A DNA stretch of 64,000 nt, from assembly GCA_021582295.1 (NCBI GenBank), contig CP091137.1, positions 496,001 through 560,000 on the forward strand, in the 5' to 3' direction. Of this stretch, positions 30,472-39,641 are shown piece after piece. The notes under the pieces are model-generated. The model was not told where the DNA came from. It saw only the letters and a list, made by a program, of their open reading frames with translations, and made no database searches. Origin of the DNA: Candidatus Thiovulum stygium. GTDB lineage: Bacteria; Campylobacterota; Campylobacteria; Campylobacterales; Thiovulaceae. Position numbers and translations under genes: made by a program. Position 1 is the first letter of the stretch; each line of letters starts with the position of its first letter.

Positions 30472-30915
30472 TTATTTATCAACGATCATAGCTGTGAGTT
30501 CTGCTTCAGCAACAAGTTTTTCATTAACAATAGCCTTGCCATCTAAAACCCAAACTTTTCCACGATTTTTTATCACTGATATATGATATTCTAATTTATC
30601 ACCTGGAGTTACAGGAGTTCTAAATTTAGCTTTATCAATACTCATAAAATATACAACTTTATTTTTAATATCTTCATGAGAAACAGCCTCCATACTTTTA
30701 AAAGCTAAAACTCCTCCAGCTTGAGCCATACCTTCAATAATCATAACTCCAGGATATATTGGATGTCCTGGAAAATGTCCTTGAAATATATGTTCTCCTA
30801 TAGTTATATTTTTATAAGCACGAATACTTGCTTTGGGCACAATTTCTTCAACTCTATCGATTAATAAAAAAGGAAATCGATGAGGCAGAATTTTTTCTAT
30901 CTCTTTTATTGTCAT
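30472..30915 (-). CDS. fabZ: 3-hydroxyacyl-ACP dehydratase FabZ
   Basis: 147 residues with the hot-dog fold signatures: the opening [17 protein letters not shown], and the [22 protein letters not shown] helix with the catalytic His and Glu. It dehydrates hydroxyacyl-ACP in fatty-acid elongation. It is the first gene of the operon fabZ-lpxA-osmC-hyp-ndk-DUF177-rpmF-plsX-fabH, all spaced by 50 bases or less. Confidence 0.96.
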   Translation of the reverse strand: MTIKEIEKILPHRFPFLLIDRVEEIVPKASIRAYKNITIGEHIFQGHFPGHPIYPGVMIIEGMAQAGGVLAFKSMEAVSHEDIKNKVVYFMSIDKAKFRTPVTPGDKLEYHISVIKNRGKVWVLDGKAIVNEKLVAEAELTAMIVDK

Positions 30916-31327
30916 TTGATAGGTTGCCTTTCTAAAATATAGTCAATCATAAAAATTACGATTGCTTGTTTTTAACTTAATCTCTTGATTAAAATCGCAA
31001 TAACCGTAAAATTATTGTTATGATTAAGGTTCAAGCTACCTTAGTTTAAATTTCAATAGTTTATTTAAATAAGAACTATAAAACTTCATTTTTACTACAA
31101 TCTTGGTATTTGGATTTAAGTAAGTTAATTATATCAAATATATATTTAAAATATTAAGATTAAAAGAAAATTAATGTCTATTTTTGAATTATTCAATTAA
31201 AAAGTAAAAAATAAATTATGAAAGTTATATGTTAAAAAAATTATTTATTTGGAATATTTGTAGAAGGTTCTCCGCTAGAAGCGGAGAAAAAATGAAATTT
31301 GTTTTGAGTAGAAAAATTAAATTTTAA
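30916..31327. other. Gene-free 412-base spacer between fabZ and the OmpA-like gene
   Basis: No ORF of any credibility is present on either strand, and no GATGAGGT copy. It must hold the fabZ operon promoter and the end of the purM-ompA transcript. The only clear structure is the GC-rich hairpin at 31268-31288. Confidence 0.5.
31268..31288 (-). terminator. GC-rich stem-loop downstream of the OmpA-like gene
   Basis: TTCTCCGCT (31268-31276), a 3-base loop and AGCGGAGAA (31280-31288) give a perfect 9-bp stem, 40 bases past the stop. On the minus strand the run of T lies before the stem, so it is not a canonical intrinsic terminator and might instead protect the 3' end. Confidence 0.5.
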
Positions 31328-31990
31328 TTATTTAATAACTTTAACTTCGATTCTTCTGTTTTTATCACTATTTTTATGACTACTATCAACAAAGTTTGAT
31401 TCACCATGTCCAACAGCTGAAATTCTTGAAGCTTCAACACCTTGTTTTACAAGATACTGTTTAACTAAGTTTGCTCTTTGTTTTGAAAGTTGAAGATTTC
31501 TTTTGTCTTTACCCTGAGCATCTGTATATGAATTAATTTCAATACTTACTGATGGGTGAGCTTTTAAAACTTCAGCTAATTTGTTAAGAGCAGCTTTCTT
31601 TTTCTTAGTAAGTTCAACTTTACCAATTCTGATTTTGTCGTTTTTAACATCTTCAGCACCGTCAAGTTCTGATAATGCAACACTTGCTTCTTGAACAGAT
31701 GTTTCAACATCAGAAACTGGTTCACTATTTGCAGCCATTCGAGCAGCTTCGTCAGCTTCAGCTTTTAATCGAGCAGCTTCTTCAGCAGCTTTTCTAGCTT
31801 CTTCTTCCGCAGCTTCTTCAGCAGCTTTTCTAGCTTCTTCTTCCGCAGCTTTTTTTTCTGCCTCAGCTTTTTCTTTAGCTATTTGTGCTTGTTTTGCAAC
31901 TTCAGCAGCATCGATATCTGCTTTGTTAGAACAACCACTCATAAATAGGATAGCAAGAGCTGTTGCTATAAATGAAAAATTCTTGATCAA
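31328..31990 (-). CDS. OmpA/Pal-type lipoprotein with Ala/Glu-rich linker
   Basis: 220 residues. A lipoprotein signal peptide ends in the lipobox LFMSGC. A highly charged helical linker (about 30-90) follows, with the duplicated unit EEEARKAAEEAA, and then a C-terminal OmpA peptidoglycan-binding domain (INSYTDAQGKDKRNLQLSKQRA, RISAVGHGE, NRRIEVKV). It should tether the outer membrane to the wall. The start is TTG at 31990 behind AGGAG, 11 bases after purM. No tol genes are nearby, so Pal in the Tol sense is not proven. Confidence 0.88.
   Translation of the reverse strand: MIKNFSFIATALAILFMSGCSNKADIDAAEVAKQAQIAKEKAEAEKKAAEEEARKAAEEAAEEEARKAAEEAARLKAEADEAARMAANSEPVSDVETSVQEASVALSELDGAEDVKNDKIRIGKVELTKKKKAALNKLAEVLKAHPSVSIEINSYTDAQGKDKRNLQLSKQRANLVKQYLVKQGVEASRISAVGHGESNFVDSSHKNSDKNRRIEVKVIK
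31775..31846. repeat. Perfect 36-bp tandem duplication in the OmpA-like gene
   Basis: Two identical 36-base units (31775-31810 and 31811-31846) encode the duplicated 12-residue helical unit of the linker. In-frame copy-number change would lengthen or shorten the linker. Confidence 0.85.
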
Positions 31991-32000
31991 CTGATCACTC

Positions 32001-32995
32001 CTAAATGAATTTTACAGTGCCGTTACCATGGATCATTTTACCTATCACATAGCCATCACTGTTTAATAGAATTTTATCAACATTTTCCTTAGAAACTAAT
32101 AAGATCATTCCGACTCCCATATTGAAAGTTTTGAACATCTCATCTTCTTCGACATATTGACTCATGAACTCGAATATCGGCAATTTTTTAATTTTATGTT
32201 TCTCAATTTCAGCAGTTAAATTTTCTGAAAAAACTCTAGGTAAATTGCCTTCTATTCCTCCACCAGTAATATGTGCTAAAGCATTTATCTCATTTTTAAA
32301 TTTTTTAAATTCTTTAACATAAATTCTAGTTGGTGTTAATAAAGTATCAATTAATTTAGAGTTTTCAAAGTTATCATCAAATTTCATATTTAGTTTATTG
32401 AAAAAAGTTTGCGAACTAATGAATAACCATTTGAATGAATTCCACTACTTGGTAAAGCGATAATAATATCATCAGCTTTTACAAAACTAGTTCGATCTAT
32501 CTCATTTTTTTCAGCAATTCCAACTGAAAAACCAGCTAAATCAAAATCGCCATCATGATACATACTTGGCATTTCAGCAGTTTCACCACCAATTAAACTA
32601 CATTCACCTTCAATACAGCCTTCAGCGATACCTTTTATAACTTCTTTTGCATTATTTACTTCAAGTTTTCCAGTAGCATAATAATCAAGAAAAAACATTG
32701 GAGTTGCAAAATTACAAATTAAATCATTAACACACATTGCAACTAAATCTTTACCAACTGTATCAAAACGATTTGAATCTATTGCTAGTTTTAATTTTGT
32801 TCCTACTCCATCAGTCGAAGCCAAAAGAACAGGTTCTTTATAACCAGTTGGAAGTGCATAAGCACCAGAATATGAACCAATTCCACCAAGAACATTTTTA
32901 TTAAAAGTTTTTGTTACATACGGCTTTATTTGTTCTACTAAATTATCACCAGCATCGATATCAACACCAGCATCTTTATAACTTATTTTACTCAA
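32001..32995 (-). pseudogene. purM: Phosphoribosylformylglycinamidine cyclo-ligase, split by a frameshift
   Basis: Two adjacent frames are the two halves of PurM. The upstream half (32390-32995) has [23 protein letters not shown] and [12 protein letters not shown], and stops after SLVRKLF. The downstream half (32001-32387, shifted frame) resumes with LLTPTRIYV, HITGGGIEGNLPR and MGVGMILLV. Adding one base to the run of six A at 32401-32406 (T on the coding strand) joins them as [15 protein letters not shown] without a stop. The protein is otherwise complete. PurM is needed for purine synthesis, so a sequencing error or recent mutation is more likely than ancient decay. Confidence 0.9.
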
Positions 32996-33274
32996 GATAT
33001 GCCTTTTTTAAAAATTTTACGAATATTATCAATTTTCATTCTTGTTTTTATAATGATTCTATTTTTTCATCTAAGTTTTAATAATCACCTCATCAAAACT
33101 TAAATTTTATTTAAAAAAATCATACTAAATATTCTTGATAAATATCAAAGCTATTTAAACTATGTTTTGTAAAAATATTAACAGTAGTAGATATATTTAT
33201 TTATTAATATTTTTATTAAAATAGTTACTACTTAACTCTATAAAGAGACAAGAAAGAGGAAAGGTGGTTGATTT

Positions 33275-33808
33275 ATGGATTCACCAAATCAGTTCTGGAT
33301 TAGAGCTATACTCGTTTTTTTATCTATCATTGGTATTGTTATACTAGGAAGATATTTAATGCTTCCTGATAGTTGGGGACAATATGGCTATTACAGAGGT
33401 GCTTATGTTGATCAAGAAGCAAATAAGCCCTTAATTCATGGCACAAATCAATCTTGCATCTCTTGTCATAATGAAGTTGTTGAACTTCAAAATTATCATT
33501 CTCACAAAAATTTATCTTGTGAAACTTGTCATTCATCTATTAACACTCATATAGAAAATGGTAAAAAAATAGCTGATATGGATATTAAACAAGGTGAAAA
33601 TCAAGTGAATTTATGTTTAAAATGTCATCAAAAAACTGTTGGACGACCTGAAAATTTTCCAATGATTGATCGTTTTGAACATCTTGATAAGCTTAAAGTT
33701 AAAAACACACATACTTGTGATCAATGTCATACTGTACATGCTCCATTGGAAAATATTGATCATGTTAAAAAATTAAGAATGCTAAAGGAGACTATTAATG
33801 AAAAATAA
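33275..33808 (+). CDS. Membrane-anchored tetraheme cytochrome c
   Basis: 177 residues with an N-terminal membrane helix (about 9-26) and four CxxCH heme sites: CISCH, CETCH, CLKCH and CDQCH. It resembles small NapC/NrfH-like or c3-like electron carriers only in a general way; I cannot assign a subfamily. An AGAAAGAGGAAAGG stretch precedes the ATG. The stop overlaps the following Fe-S gene by 11 bases, so it is part of a three-gene electron-transfer module (33275-35702). Confidence 0.85.
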   Translation: MDSPNQFWIRAILVFLSIIGIVILGRYLMLPDSWGQYGYYRGAYVDQEANKPLIHGTNQSCISCHNEVVELQNYHSHKNLSCETCHSSINTHIENGKKIADMDIKQGENQVNLCLKCHQKTVGRPENFPMIDRFEHLDKLKVKNTHTCDQCHTVHAPLENIDHVKKLRMLKETINEK

Positions 33809-34625
33809 TATAGAAATAAATCAGAATTTTATTGATAAAGATAGAAGAGGTTTTATTAAAAAAATCATTGATGGTTCTATTGGTGGCTCTTTAATGTTAA
33901 TGATTCCAATGAAATCATCTCTTTTTGCTGAAGTTTTAAGTGAAGATAGTAATATAAAAAATTATATAAATCCTATGAACTTAAAAGCAAATTATTGTTT
34001 TATGGTTGATGTTTCTGCTTGTATAGGATGTGGTAGTTGTTGTGTTGCAGATAGACGAGAAAATGATGTTCCAGAAGGAAGTTATAGAACTTGGGTTGAA
34101 AGATATGTTATTGATCTATTAAATACAGTTCATGTTGATGCACCTTTTGGAGGCGAATTAGGTTATAGCAATATTCCATTGAATGAAACTATTAAAGAGG
34201 CTGACATTAAAGAGGCTTTTTTTGTTCCAAAACTTTGTAATATGTGCGAACAACCAAGTTGCACTCAAGTTTGTCCCGTCGCAGCGACATTTACAACTCC
34301 AGATGGATTTGTCGTCGTCGATACTGAACATTGTGTTGCTTGTGGCTATTGCATTCAAGCTTGTCCATATGGAGTTAGATTTATTAATGAGAAAACTCAT
34401 ACTGCTGATAAATGTACTTGGTGTTATCATCGTGTTAGAAAAGGCAAACTTCCTGCTTGTGTAAATGCTTGTCCAACTCATGCTAGAAAATTTGGTGATT
34501 TAAATGATCCAAATAGTGAAGTTGCAAAAATCTTTAATTCAAAAAATAGATTGACAGTATTAAAAGAACCTTTAGGAAATGAGCCTCAATTATATTATTT
34601 AAATTTACATGATGAGGTAATTTAA
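33798..34625 (+). CDS. Tat-exported ferredoxin-type protein with four Fe-S clusters
   Basis: 275 residues with an N-terminal twin-arginine-like leader (KDRRGFIKK then a hydrophobic stretch). Four cysteine groups follow: CIGCGSCC, CNMCEQPSCTQVC, CVACGYCIQACP and CTWCYHRVRKGKLPAC with NACP. This is the PsrB/NrfC/DmsB class, which relays electrons between an integral NrfD-type quinol subunit and a periplasmic partner. The ATG is inside the cytochrome gene; the stop is 3 bases before the next start. Confidence 0.9.
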   Translation: MKNNIEINQNFIDKDRRGFIKKIIDGSIGGSLMLMIPMKSSLFAEVLSEDSNIKNYINPMNLKANYCFMVDVSACIGCGSCCVADRRENDVPEGSYRTWVERYVIDLLNTVHVDAPFGGELGYSNIPLNETIKEADIKEAFFVPKLCNMCEQPSCTQVCPVAATFTTPDGFVVVDTEHCVACGYCIQACPYGVRFINEKTHTADKCTWCYHRVRKGKLPACVNACPTHARKFGDLNDPNSEVAKIFNSKNRLTVLKEPLGNEPQLYYLNLHDEVI

Positions 34626-34628
34626 CTT

Positions 34629-35702
34629 ATGGAACATTTAGAATTATTATCGAGTTTTGTCTTTCCAAATGATACTCATGTTCATTGGAACATTATGATT
34701 GTCATATATCCATATATTACAGGTATAGTTGCTGGAGCTTTTATTGTTTCTGCTTTGGCTCATGTTTTTAAAGTAGAATCTCTTTATCCAATTGCAAAAT
34801 TTTCTTTAATTTTTGCTTTGTCATGGTTATTGTTTGTAACAGCTCCGCTATTAAACCATTTAGGACACCCAGAACGAGCATTAAATATGCTTTTTACTCC
34901 AAATGTAGTTGGTCCATCAATGATGGCAGGTTTCGGCTATATATATATGTCATATTCTATTTTATTAATTTTTGAAATACTATTCGTATATAGATATGAA
35001 ATGGTTTTATTAAAAGAGAATTCAATTGGTATAAAAAAAGTTATATATAATATATTAACTTTAGGAACTAACGATAAATCTGAAAAAGCTCCAGAAGTTG
35101 GTTCTATTCAAATGACTCAAGATTATGAGAAAAAAGGTGATAAACTAGTTTCTACTTCTAAAGAGAAAAAAGTTGTAAAAGTTATGTCTTGGGAAGAGCG
35201 AAGAGAAGGAATGAAACAAGTTTGTTCTTCTTGCCATTCAACTCATCATGTTGATAATTTTTATAAACAGTTTGATTCTTTAGTAAATACTTATAATGAT
35301 AAATTTGCAAAACCAGGTTCTGAAATTGTTGCTCAACTTAAAAAAGATGGTATCTGGAAACAGACAGCTTTACATCAAGATGACATCGGTTATATCTGGT
35401 ATGAAATTTGGCATCACGAAGGTCGAAGAGCTAGACACGGAGCTGCAATGCAAGCACCTGATTATACTCATTGGCACGGAATGTATGAAGTTGGACGACA
35501 TTTTTATAATAAATTTTTACCAGGTGTTTTAAAACTCGCTGAAAAAGCTGAAAAAGATGGCATGGTTGGTATGAAAGCAAAATATGAAAAAGTTATTAAT
35601 GATCTTTTAAGCAAACCAGAACATGAGTGGTTCAAAACAGGCGGAAATCCTGAACTTCTCAAAGCTATTGATGCTGAAAATAAACTTAGATATAAACAAT
35701 AA
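34629..35702 (+). CDS. NrfD-type membrane segment fused to the C-terminal part of hydroxylamine oxidoreductase
   Basis: 357 residues of two unrelated families. Residues about 1-125 resemble the N-terminal third of NrfD/PsrC (three membrane helices; YPYITGIVAGAFIVSALAHV, HPERALNM). From about 190 the protein reads as the C-terminus of octaheme HAO: SWEERREGMKQVCSSCHS with one heme site, NFYKQFD, WHHEGRRARHGAAMQ, APDYTHWHGMYEV. A complete NrfD has 8 or more helices and HAO has eight hemes including the catalytic one, so both partners are truncated. The frame is unbroken. An internal deletion joining two neighbouring genes, or an assembly chimera, is the simplest explanation; a functional fusion is possible. 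Confidence 0.8.
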   Translation: MEHLELLSSFVFPNDTHVHWNIMIVIYPYITGIVAGAFIVSALAHVFKVESLYPIAKFSLIFALSWLLFVTAPLLNHLGHPERALNMLFTPNVVGPSMMAGFGYIYMSYSILLIFEILFVYRYEMVLLKENSIGIKKVIYNILTLGTNDKSEKAPEVGSIQMTQDYEKKGDKLVSTSKEKKVVKVMSWEERREGMKQVCSSCHSTHHVDNFYKQFDSLVNTYNDKFAKPGSEIVAQLKKDGIWKQTALHQDDIGYIWYEIWHHEGRRARHGAAMQAPDYTHWHGMYEVGRHFYNKFLPGVLKLAEKAEKDGMVGMKAKYEKVINDLLSKPEHEWFKTGGNPELLKAIDAENKLRYKQ

Positions 35703-35732
35703 GTTTCTTTATAATTAACTAAAGTTTCATTA

Positions 35733-35771
35733 AACCTCATCGTTATTATTTATATATAAAGCGATGAGGTT
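35733..35771 (+). terminator. Hairpin made of an inverted GATGAGGT pair after the NrfD-HAO gene
   Basis: AACCTCATCG (35733-35742) and CGATGAGGTT (35762-35771) form a perfect 10-bp stem followed by CTTTTC. Likely terminator of the 33275-35702 module. Confidence 0.75.
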
Positions 35772-35831
35772 CTTTTCATAAATTCTACTAAAAACAAAAC
35801 AACAACTAAAAATAAAAAGGCAGATAAAAAT

Positions 35832-36479
35832 ATGTTTAAAATAGCTTTAAGCTTTTATATAATTGGTGCTTCATATCTTTTCGGTGATCTCTTTGAAGAT
35901 ATCCAAAAATTAAATAAAGGCATTGACGGTTATATCATTGGTAAAAATTTGAATCCAATTCAAACTGAACTATTTAAGAAAAATAGTGTTCAGAGTGATA
36001 ATCCAAATGTTGTCAAATTTATTGATGGCGAAAATTTATTAATTGCTCTTAATAAAACAAATTTAAAAGTTATTGCGATTAATAAACGATTTAATCAAAT
36101 AGACTCTAATATCACTAAAAATTTAATAAGTAAATTAATATATGAACATAGTGATCCAACTGTTGAAGTTCATGAAAAAATAATATATTGGATTTTTGAT
36201 AAAAATGGAAATAAATTAAATGAAACTGATATAAAAGAGTGGAAAGATTCATTAAAAGCGAATAATCAACAAACTTTGGTTGATGCTGTAAAAGGTATTG
36301 AAACGAATAATGCTAAAGCAAAAACTGACTTTAATCCATATTTAACTGTCAAATTAAGTTCTGACCAAATTCTAATTGAAAATAAATTCTACTTAAATAA
36401 AACTAGTGAATCTAATTTATCAAATATTTATATATTAATCTCATCTTCTCAATTAATTAACGAAACTGTTAAAAAATAA
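35832..36479 (+). CDS. Hypothetical exported protein
   Basis: I do not recognise this 215-residue protein. It has a probable signal peptide (MFKIALSFYIIGASYLFG), no cysteine pairs or heme sites, and a mixed alpha/beta, Asn/Lys-rich body. It stands alone between two terminator-like hairpins, preceded by an AAAAAGGCAG ribosome site. Probably periplasmic; no function proposed. Confidence 0.65.
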   Translation: MFKIALSFYIIGASYLFGDLFEDIQKLNKGIDGYIIGKNLNPIQTELFKKNSVQSDNPNVVKFIDGENLLIALNKTNLKVIAINKRFNQIDSNITKNLISKLIYEHSDPTVEVHEKIIYWIFDKNGNKLNETDIKEWKDSLKANNQQTLVDAVKGIETNNAKAKTDFNPYLTVKLSSDQILIENKFYLNKTSESNLSNIYILISSSQLINETVKK

Positions 36480-36490
36480 AACTTCTTAAA

Positions 36491-36524
36491 TATATTCCTG
36501 TGTTAAATTAAATACAGGAATATA
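36491..36524. terminator. Bidirectional terminator between convergent genes
   Basis: TATATTCCTGT (36491-36501) and ACAGGAATATA (36514-36524) form an 11-bp stem between the exported protein gene and the convergent EamA gene. Confidence 0.75.
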
Positions 36525-36525
36525 G

Positions 36526-37416
36526 CTATTTCCATTTTTTTGAATTAAAAATATATACTGATAAAATTGCAACTGTTCCACCAATTATCGACCAGATTTC
36601 TATAATTTCATTAAATGCTAAATATGAGCCAATAATTGAACTTAATGGTACTAAAAATATAAAAGAACTTGATTTTACAGAACCAATTTTACTTACTGCA
36701 AAAAAATATGCTGTTGTTCCAAAGCCTCCAGCAACTCCAGCCATAAATATTAAATTTAAATAAAATATATAATCTTTTTCAAATATTAAAAGTAGTGATG
36801 AGATTGTGCAAAATGGCAAAACTATTAAAGCACCAATTAAGCTCATATAAAATGTAAAACTTCCAGCCGATGAAAATTGTGATGCTTTTTGTGAAGATAA
36901 AGTTACAAATGCAAAACCTATCGAATTAAATATAAAATATAAATTTCCACTGTCTATAATTTTATTTATATCTAATTTCCAAAACTGAAAAATTATCATT
37001 GCTCCAAAACTACCTAATAAAAGAGCAAAAACTTCAAATTTATTATAATTTAATCCGAAAAAAATCATAGCAATTATAAAACTAAATATTGGCGAAGTTG
37101 CATTAAAAATAATGCTTCCTAAACCTGCATAACCAATTTCAAGTCCTGAAAAATTTGCTATTTGAGAAAGTCCCATAAAAACTCCGCCACTTATTAGCCA
37201 AATTAGAGAATCTTTAGGAACTTTTATAGAACTATTACCAAATATTAAAATCGTAATATATGCAAAAAGTGCAGTTATAATAAATCTCCAAAATGTTAAT
37301 TCCATTAATGGCATATTCATAGATATATATTTTGCACTAACCCAACTAAAACCCCATAATATCGTTACGATAATTATTATAAAAATTAAATTTTTATTTG
37401 ATGCAAAAATGGTCAT
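36526..37416 (-). CDS. EamA/DMT family permease
   Basis: 296 residues, about ten hydrophobic helices in two repeated EamA halves, each opening with a W-G-x-x-W/F pattern (ILWGFSWVSAKY) and a conserved Pro. DMT exporters move small metabolites or amino acids outward; the substrate is unknown. It is monocistronic, convergent with the preceding plus-strand gene. Confidence 0.85.
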   Translation of the reverse strand: MTIFASNKNLIFIIIIVTILWGFSWVSAKYISMNMPLMELTFWRFIITALFAYITILIFGNSSIKVPKDSLIWLISGGVFMGLSQIANFSGLEIGYAGLGSIIFNATSPIFSFIIAMIFFGLNYNKFEVFALLLGSFGAMIIFQFWKLDINKIIDSGNLYFIFNSIGFAFVTLSSQKASQFSSAGSFTFYMSLIGALIVLPFCTISSLLLIFEKDYIFYLNLIFMAGVAGGFGTTAYFFAVSKIGSVKSSSFIFLVPLSSIIGSYLAFNEIIEIWSIIGGTVAILSVYIFNSKKWK

Positions 37417-37478
37417 ATTTTTATAAGTTTAAAAAATTTCACAGAATTTAAATTAGTCCAAAATATATTTTTAGTTAG

Positions 37479-37925
37479 TTATTTATTTGTAGAATTGCAA
37501 TGAGCATCTTTATTATGTACATTTAATAAATAAATTGATAAAACTATAATTAAGATTGAAGTTGAAATAGTTAAAATAGTATAATTATCCATAATTTTTA
37601 CATCGATAGTTAATACTCTAGCTAAAGCAGTAATTGCCACATAAAGTAAAAAATGAACAGGTAATTTATGAGTTTTAAAATAAATACCAATCATTGCACC
37701 AATTTCAAGATAAATAAAAAGCAATAAAATATCTTTTAGAGTTACTTTATCTCGTAACATATGAAGAAAATTTTCACCAGCCATATAAACAACAGCTGAA
37801 AATAGAACAAAAAGTCCGATGAGGTGAAACCAATCGATTAAAATTTTGCCAATATGTTCAACTCTTTCGATATATCGAATTTGAATATTATTCTCCTGTG
37901 GAATAGATTGATCTATACTCTTCAT
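37479..37925 (-). CDS. PsiE-like membrane protein
   Basis: 148 residues with four hydrophobic helices and the PsiE family features LFIYLEIGAMIGIYF and LPVHFLLYVAITALAR. The function of PsiE, a phosphate-starvation-inducible protein in E. coli, is unknown. The 5' end overlaps the 3' end of the ABC-F gene by 38 bases if the first ATG is used, so a later start is possible, but the overlap suggests coupling. Confidence 0.8.
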   Translation of the reverse strand: MKSIDQSIPQENNIQIRYIERVEHIGKILIDWFHLIGLFVLFSAVVYMAGENFLHMLRDKVTLKDILLLFIYLEIGAMIGIYFKTHKLPVHFLLYVAITALARVLTIDVKIMDNYTILTISTSILIIVLSIYLLNVHNKDAHCNSTNK

Positions 37926-39492
37926 AACTACCTTTAAAATCTATAATTTTGCCATTTGGTTTAATTTCAATAATTCGATTAGCGAAAGAATCTAATAATT
38001 CTCTATCGTGACTAACGACAATTGCATTGCCTTCAAAATTATGAATTGCTTCACCAAGAGCAATAATTGCTTCAAGATCCAAATGGTTTGTTGGTTCATC
38101 AAGAATTAAAAAATTTCCACTTTCGAGCATCATTTTCGAAAGCATCATTCGATGTTTTTCACCACCACTTATATCTTTTACACTTTTTTCTTGTTCTTCA
38201 CCACTAAAAAGCATTCGACCGAGACAATTTCGCACTTCAGCAAGATCACCTTTTGGATTAAAACTTTTCAACCAATCATATAAAGATTGATCACCTTTTA
38301 TAAGATCAGTTGTATTTTGTGGAAAATATGTTGGTTGAATCGTAACACCCCAACTAATTTCACCTTTTTGAGGCTTAAGTTGTCCAACGATTAAATTACA
38401 TAAAGTTGTTTTACCGACACCATTTGAACCAATAAGAGCGATTTTTTCACCTTTATCAATTTTCAAAGAATAATTCTTAAATAATTCGCTATCTGCACCA
38501 CTATATTTAAACGAGACTTTTTCAAATTTTAATATATCGTTACCAATAGGTCTATTCATTTTAAATACGATACTTGGATCTCGTCGGCTTGACGGTTTAA
38601 TAGTTTCGATATTTAATTTTTCAAGCTGTTTTTGTCTTGAAGTTGCCTGTTTTGCTTTTGAAGCATTAGCAGAGAATCGTCTAATAAAAGATTCAAGATC
38701 TTCTTTTTCTTTTAATTTTTTATTTCGTTCAAGTTCAAGCTGTTTAGCAACAAGAGTTGAAGCAATATACCAATCATTATAATTACCAGTAAATTCTCTA
38801 ATTTTCTGATAATCTAAGTCAAGAATATTTGTAACAACTTCATTTAAAAAATGTCGGTCGTGCGAAATAACAATCATTGTACCTTCGTGTCGTTTAAGTT
38901 GATTTTCAACCCAAGCAATTGCATCTAAATCAAGATTATTCGTTGGTTCATCAAGAAATAAAATATCAGGTTTTGGAAATAGAACTTGAGCCATTAGAAC
39001 TTTGAATTTATCAGAAGTTGAAAGCGAACTCATAGGTTCATATATCTTAGAGGCATCAATGCCTAAACCTTCTAATATTTTAGTTATATTAACTTCATAT
39101 TCATAAGTTGGATCTTCTTCAACAGAAATGACTTCAAGTTCAGCAAGACGATTATTAACAGAATCGCTGAAATCAGCTTCATTATATAACTTTTCTTTTT
39201 CTTTTAAAGTGTCATATAAACGACGATTTCCATATAAAACAGCATCAAGAAGAGTAAAATCTTCAAAAGCATATTGATTTTGTCCGAGAACACCAACTTT
39301 AAAACCAGATTCAATAACAATGTCGCCTTCAAATTCATCATTTTGACCAGAAATAATTTTCAAAAAAGTTGTTTTACCTGCACCATTGGCACCAATCAAA
39401 CCATATCTTTTGTGTTTATCAAGTTTAATATTAATATTTTCGAAAAGAATTCTTTTACCAAATCTTTTTGTGAGATTGATAGTTTGTAGCAT
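37888..39492 (-). CDS. ABC-F family ATPase (translation factor type)
   Basis: About 534 residues with two ABC cassettes: Walker A GANGAGKTT and GSNGVGKTT, signature SLSTSDKF and DISGGEKHR, and Walker B DILFLDEPTNNLD and LILDEPTNHLD. The linker between cassettes is charged (the P-site tRNA interaction motif region). ABC-F proteins act on ribosomes, not membranes. I start at the ATG at 39492 because GGAG is six bases before it; the frame opens at 39504. It resembles YbiT/EttA-type housekeeping members, but the subfamily is undecided. The first signature is degenerate. Confidence 0.92.
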   Translation of the reverse strand: MLQTINLTKRFGKRILFENINIKLDKHKRYGLIGANGAGKTTFLKIISGQNDEFEGDIVIESGFKVGVLGQNQYAFEDFTLLDAVLYGNRRLYDTLKEKEKLYNEADFSDSVNNRLAELEVISVEEDPTYEYEVNITKILEGLGIDASKIYEPMSSLSTSDKFKVLMAQVLFPKPDILFLDEPTNNLDLDAIAWVENQLKRHEGTMIVISHDRHFLNEVVTNILDLDYQKIREFTGNYNDWYIASTLVAKQLELERNKKLKEKEDLESFIRRFSANASKAKQATSRQKQLEKLNIETIKPSSRRDPSIVFKMNRPIGNDILKFEKVSFKYSGADSELFKNYSLKIDKGEKIALIGSNGVGKTTLCNLIVGQLKPQKGEISWGVTIQPTYFPQNTTDLIKGDQSLYDWLKSFNPKGDLAEVRNCLGRMLFSGEEQEKSVKDISGGEKHRMMLSKMMLESGNFLILDEPTNHLDLEAIIALGEAIHNFEGNAIVVSHDRELLDSFANRIIEIKPNGKIIDFKGSYEEYRSIYSTGE

Positions 39493-39641
39493 ATATAACT
39501 CCATTTAGAAGCGAGAAATTTTTAAATTTATCTAGTATTTTTTATTAATATTAAAATATTAGAATTAGATTCTAAATTTTCTCGCTAGATTTTGGAATTA
39601 TAGCATTGAGATATCAAACAAATATGTTATAAATAAATGCG

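Noticed and set aside
30916..31327. Structured RNA or riboswitch in the fabZ-ompA spacer
   Set aside because: No recognisable conserved motif; apart from one 9-bp hairpin the region is plain A/T-rich sequence.
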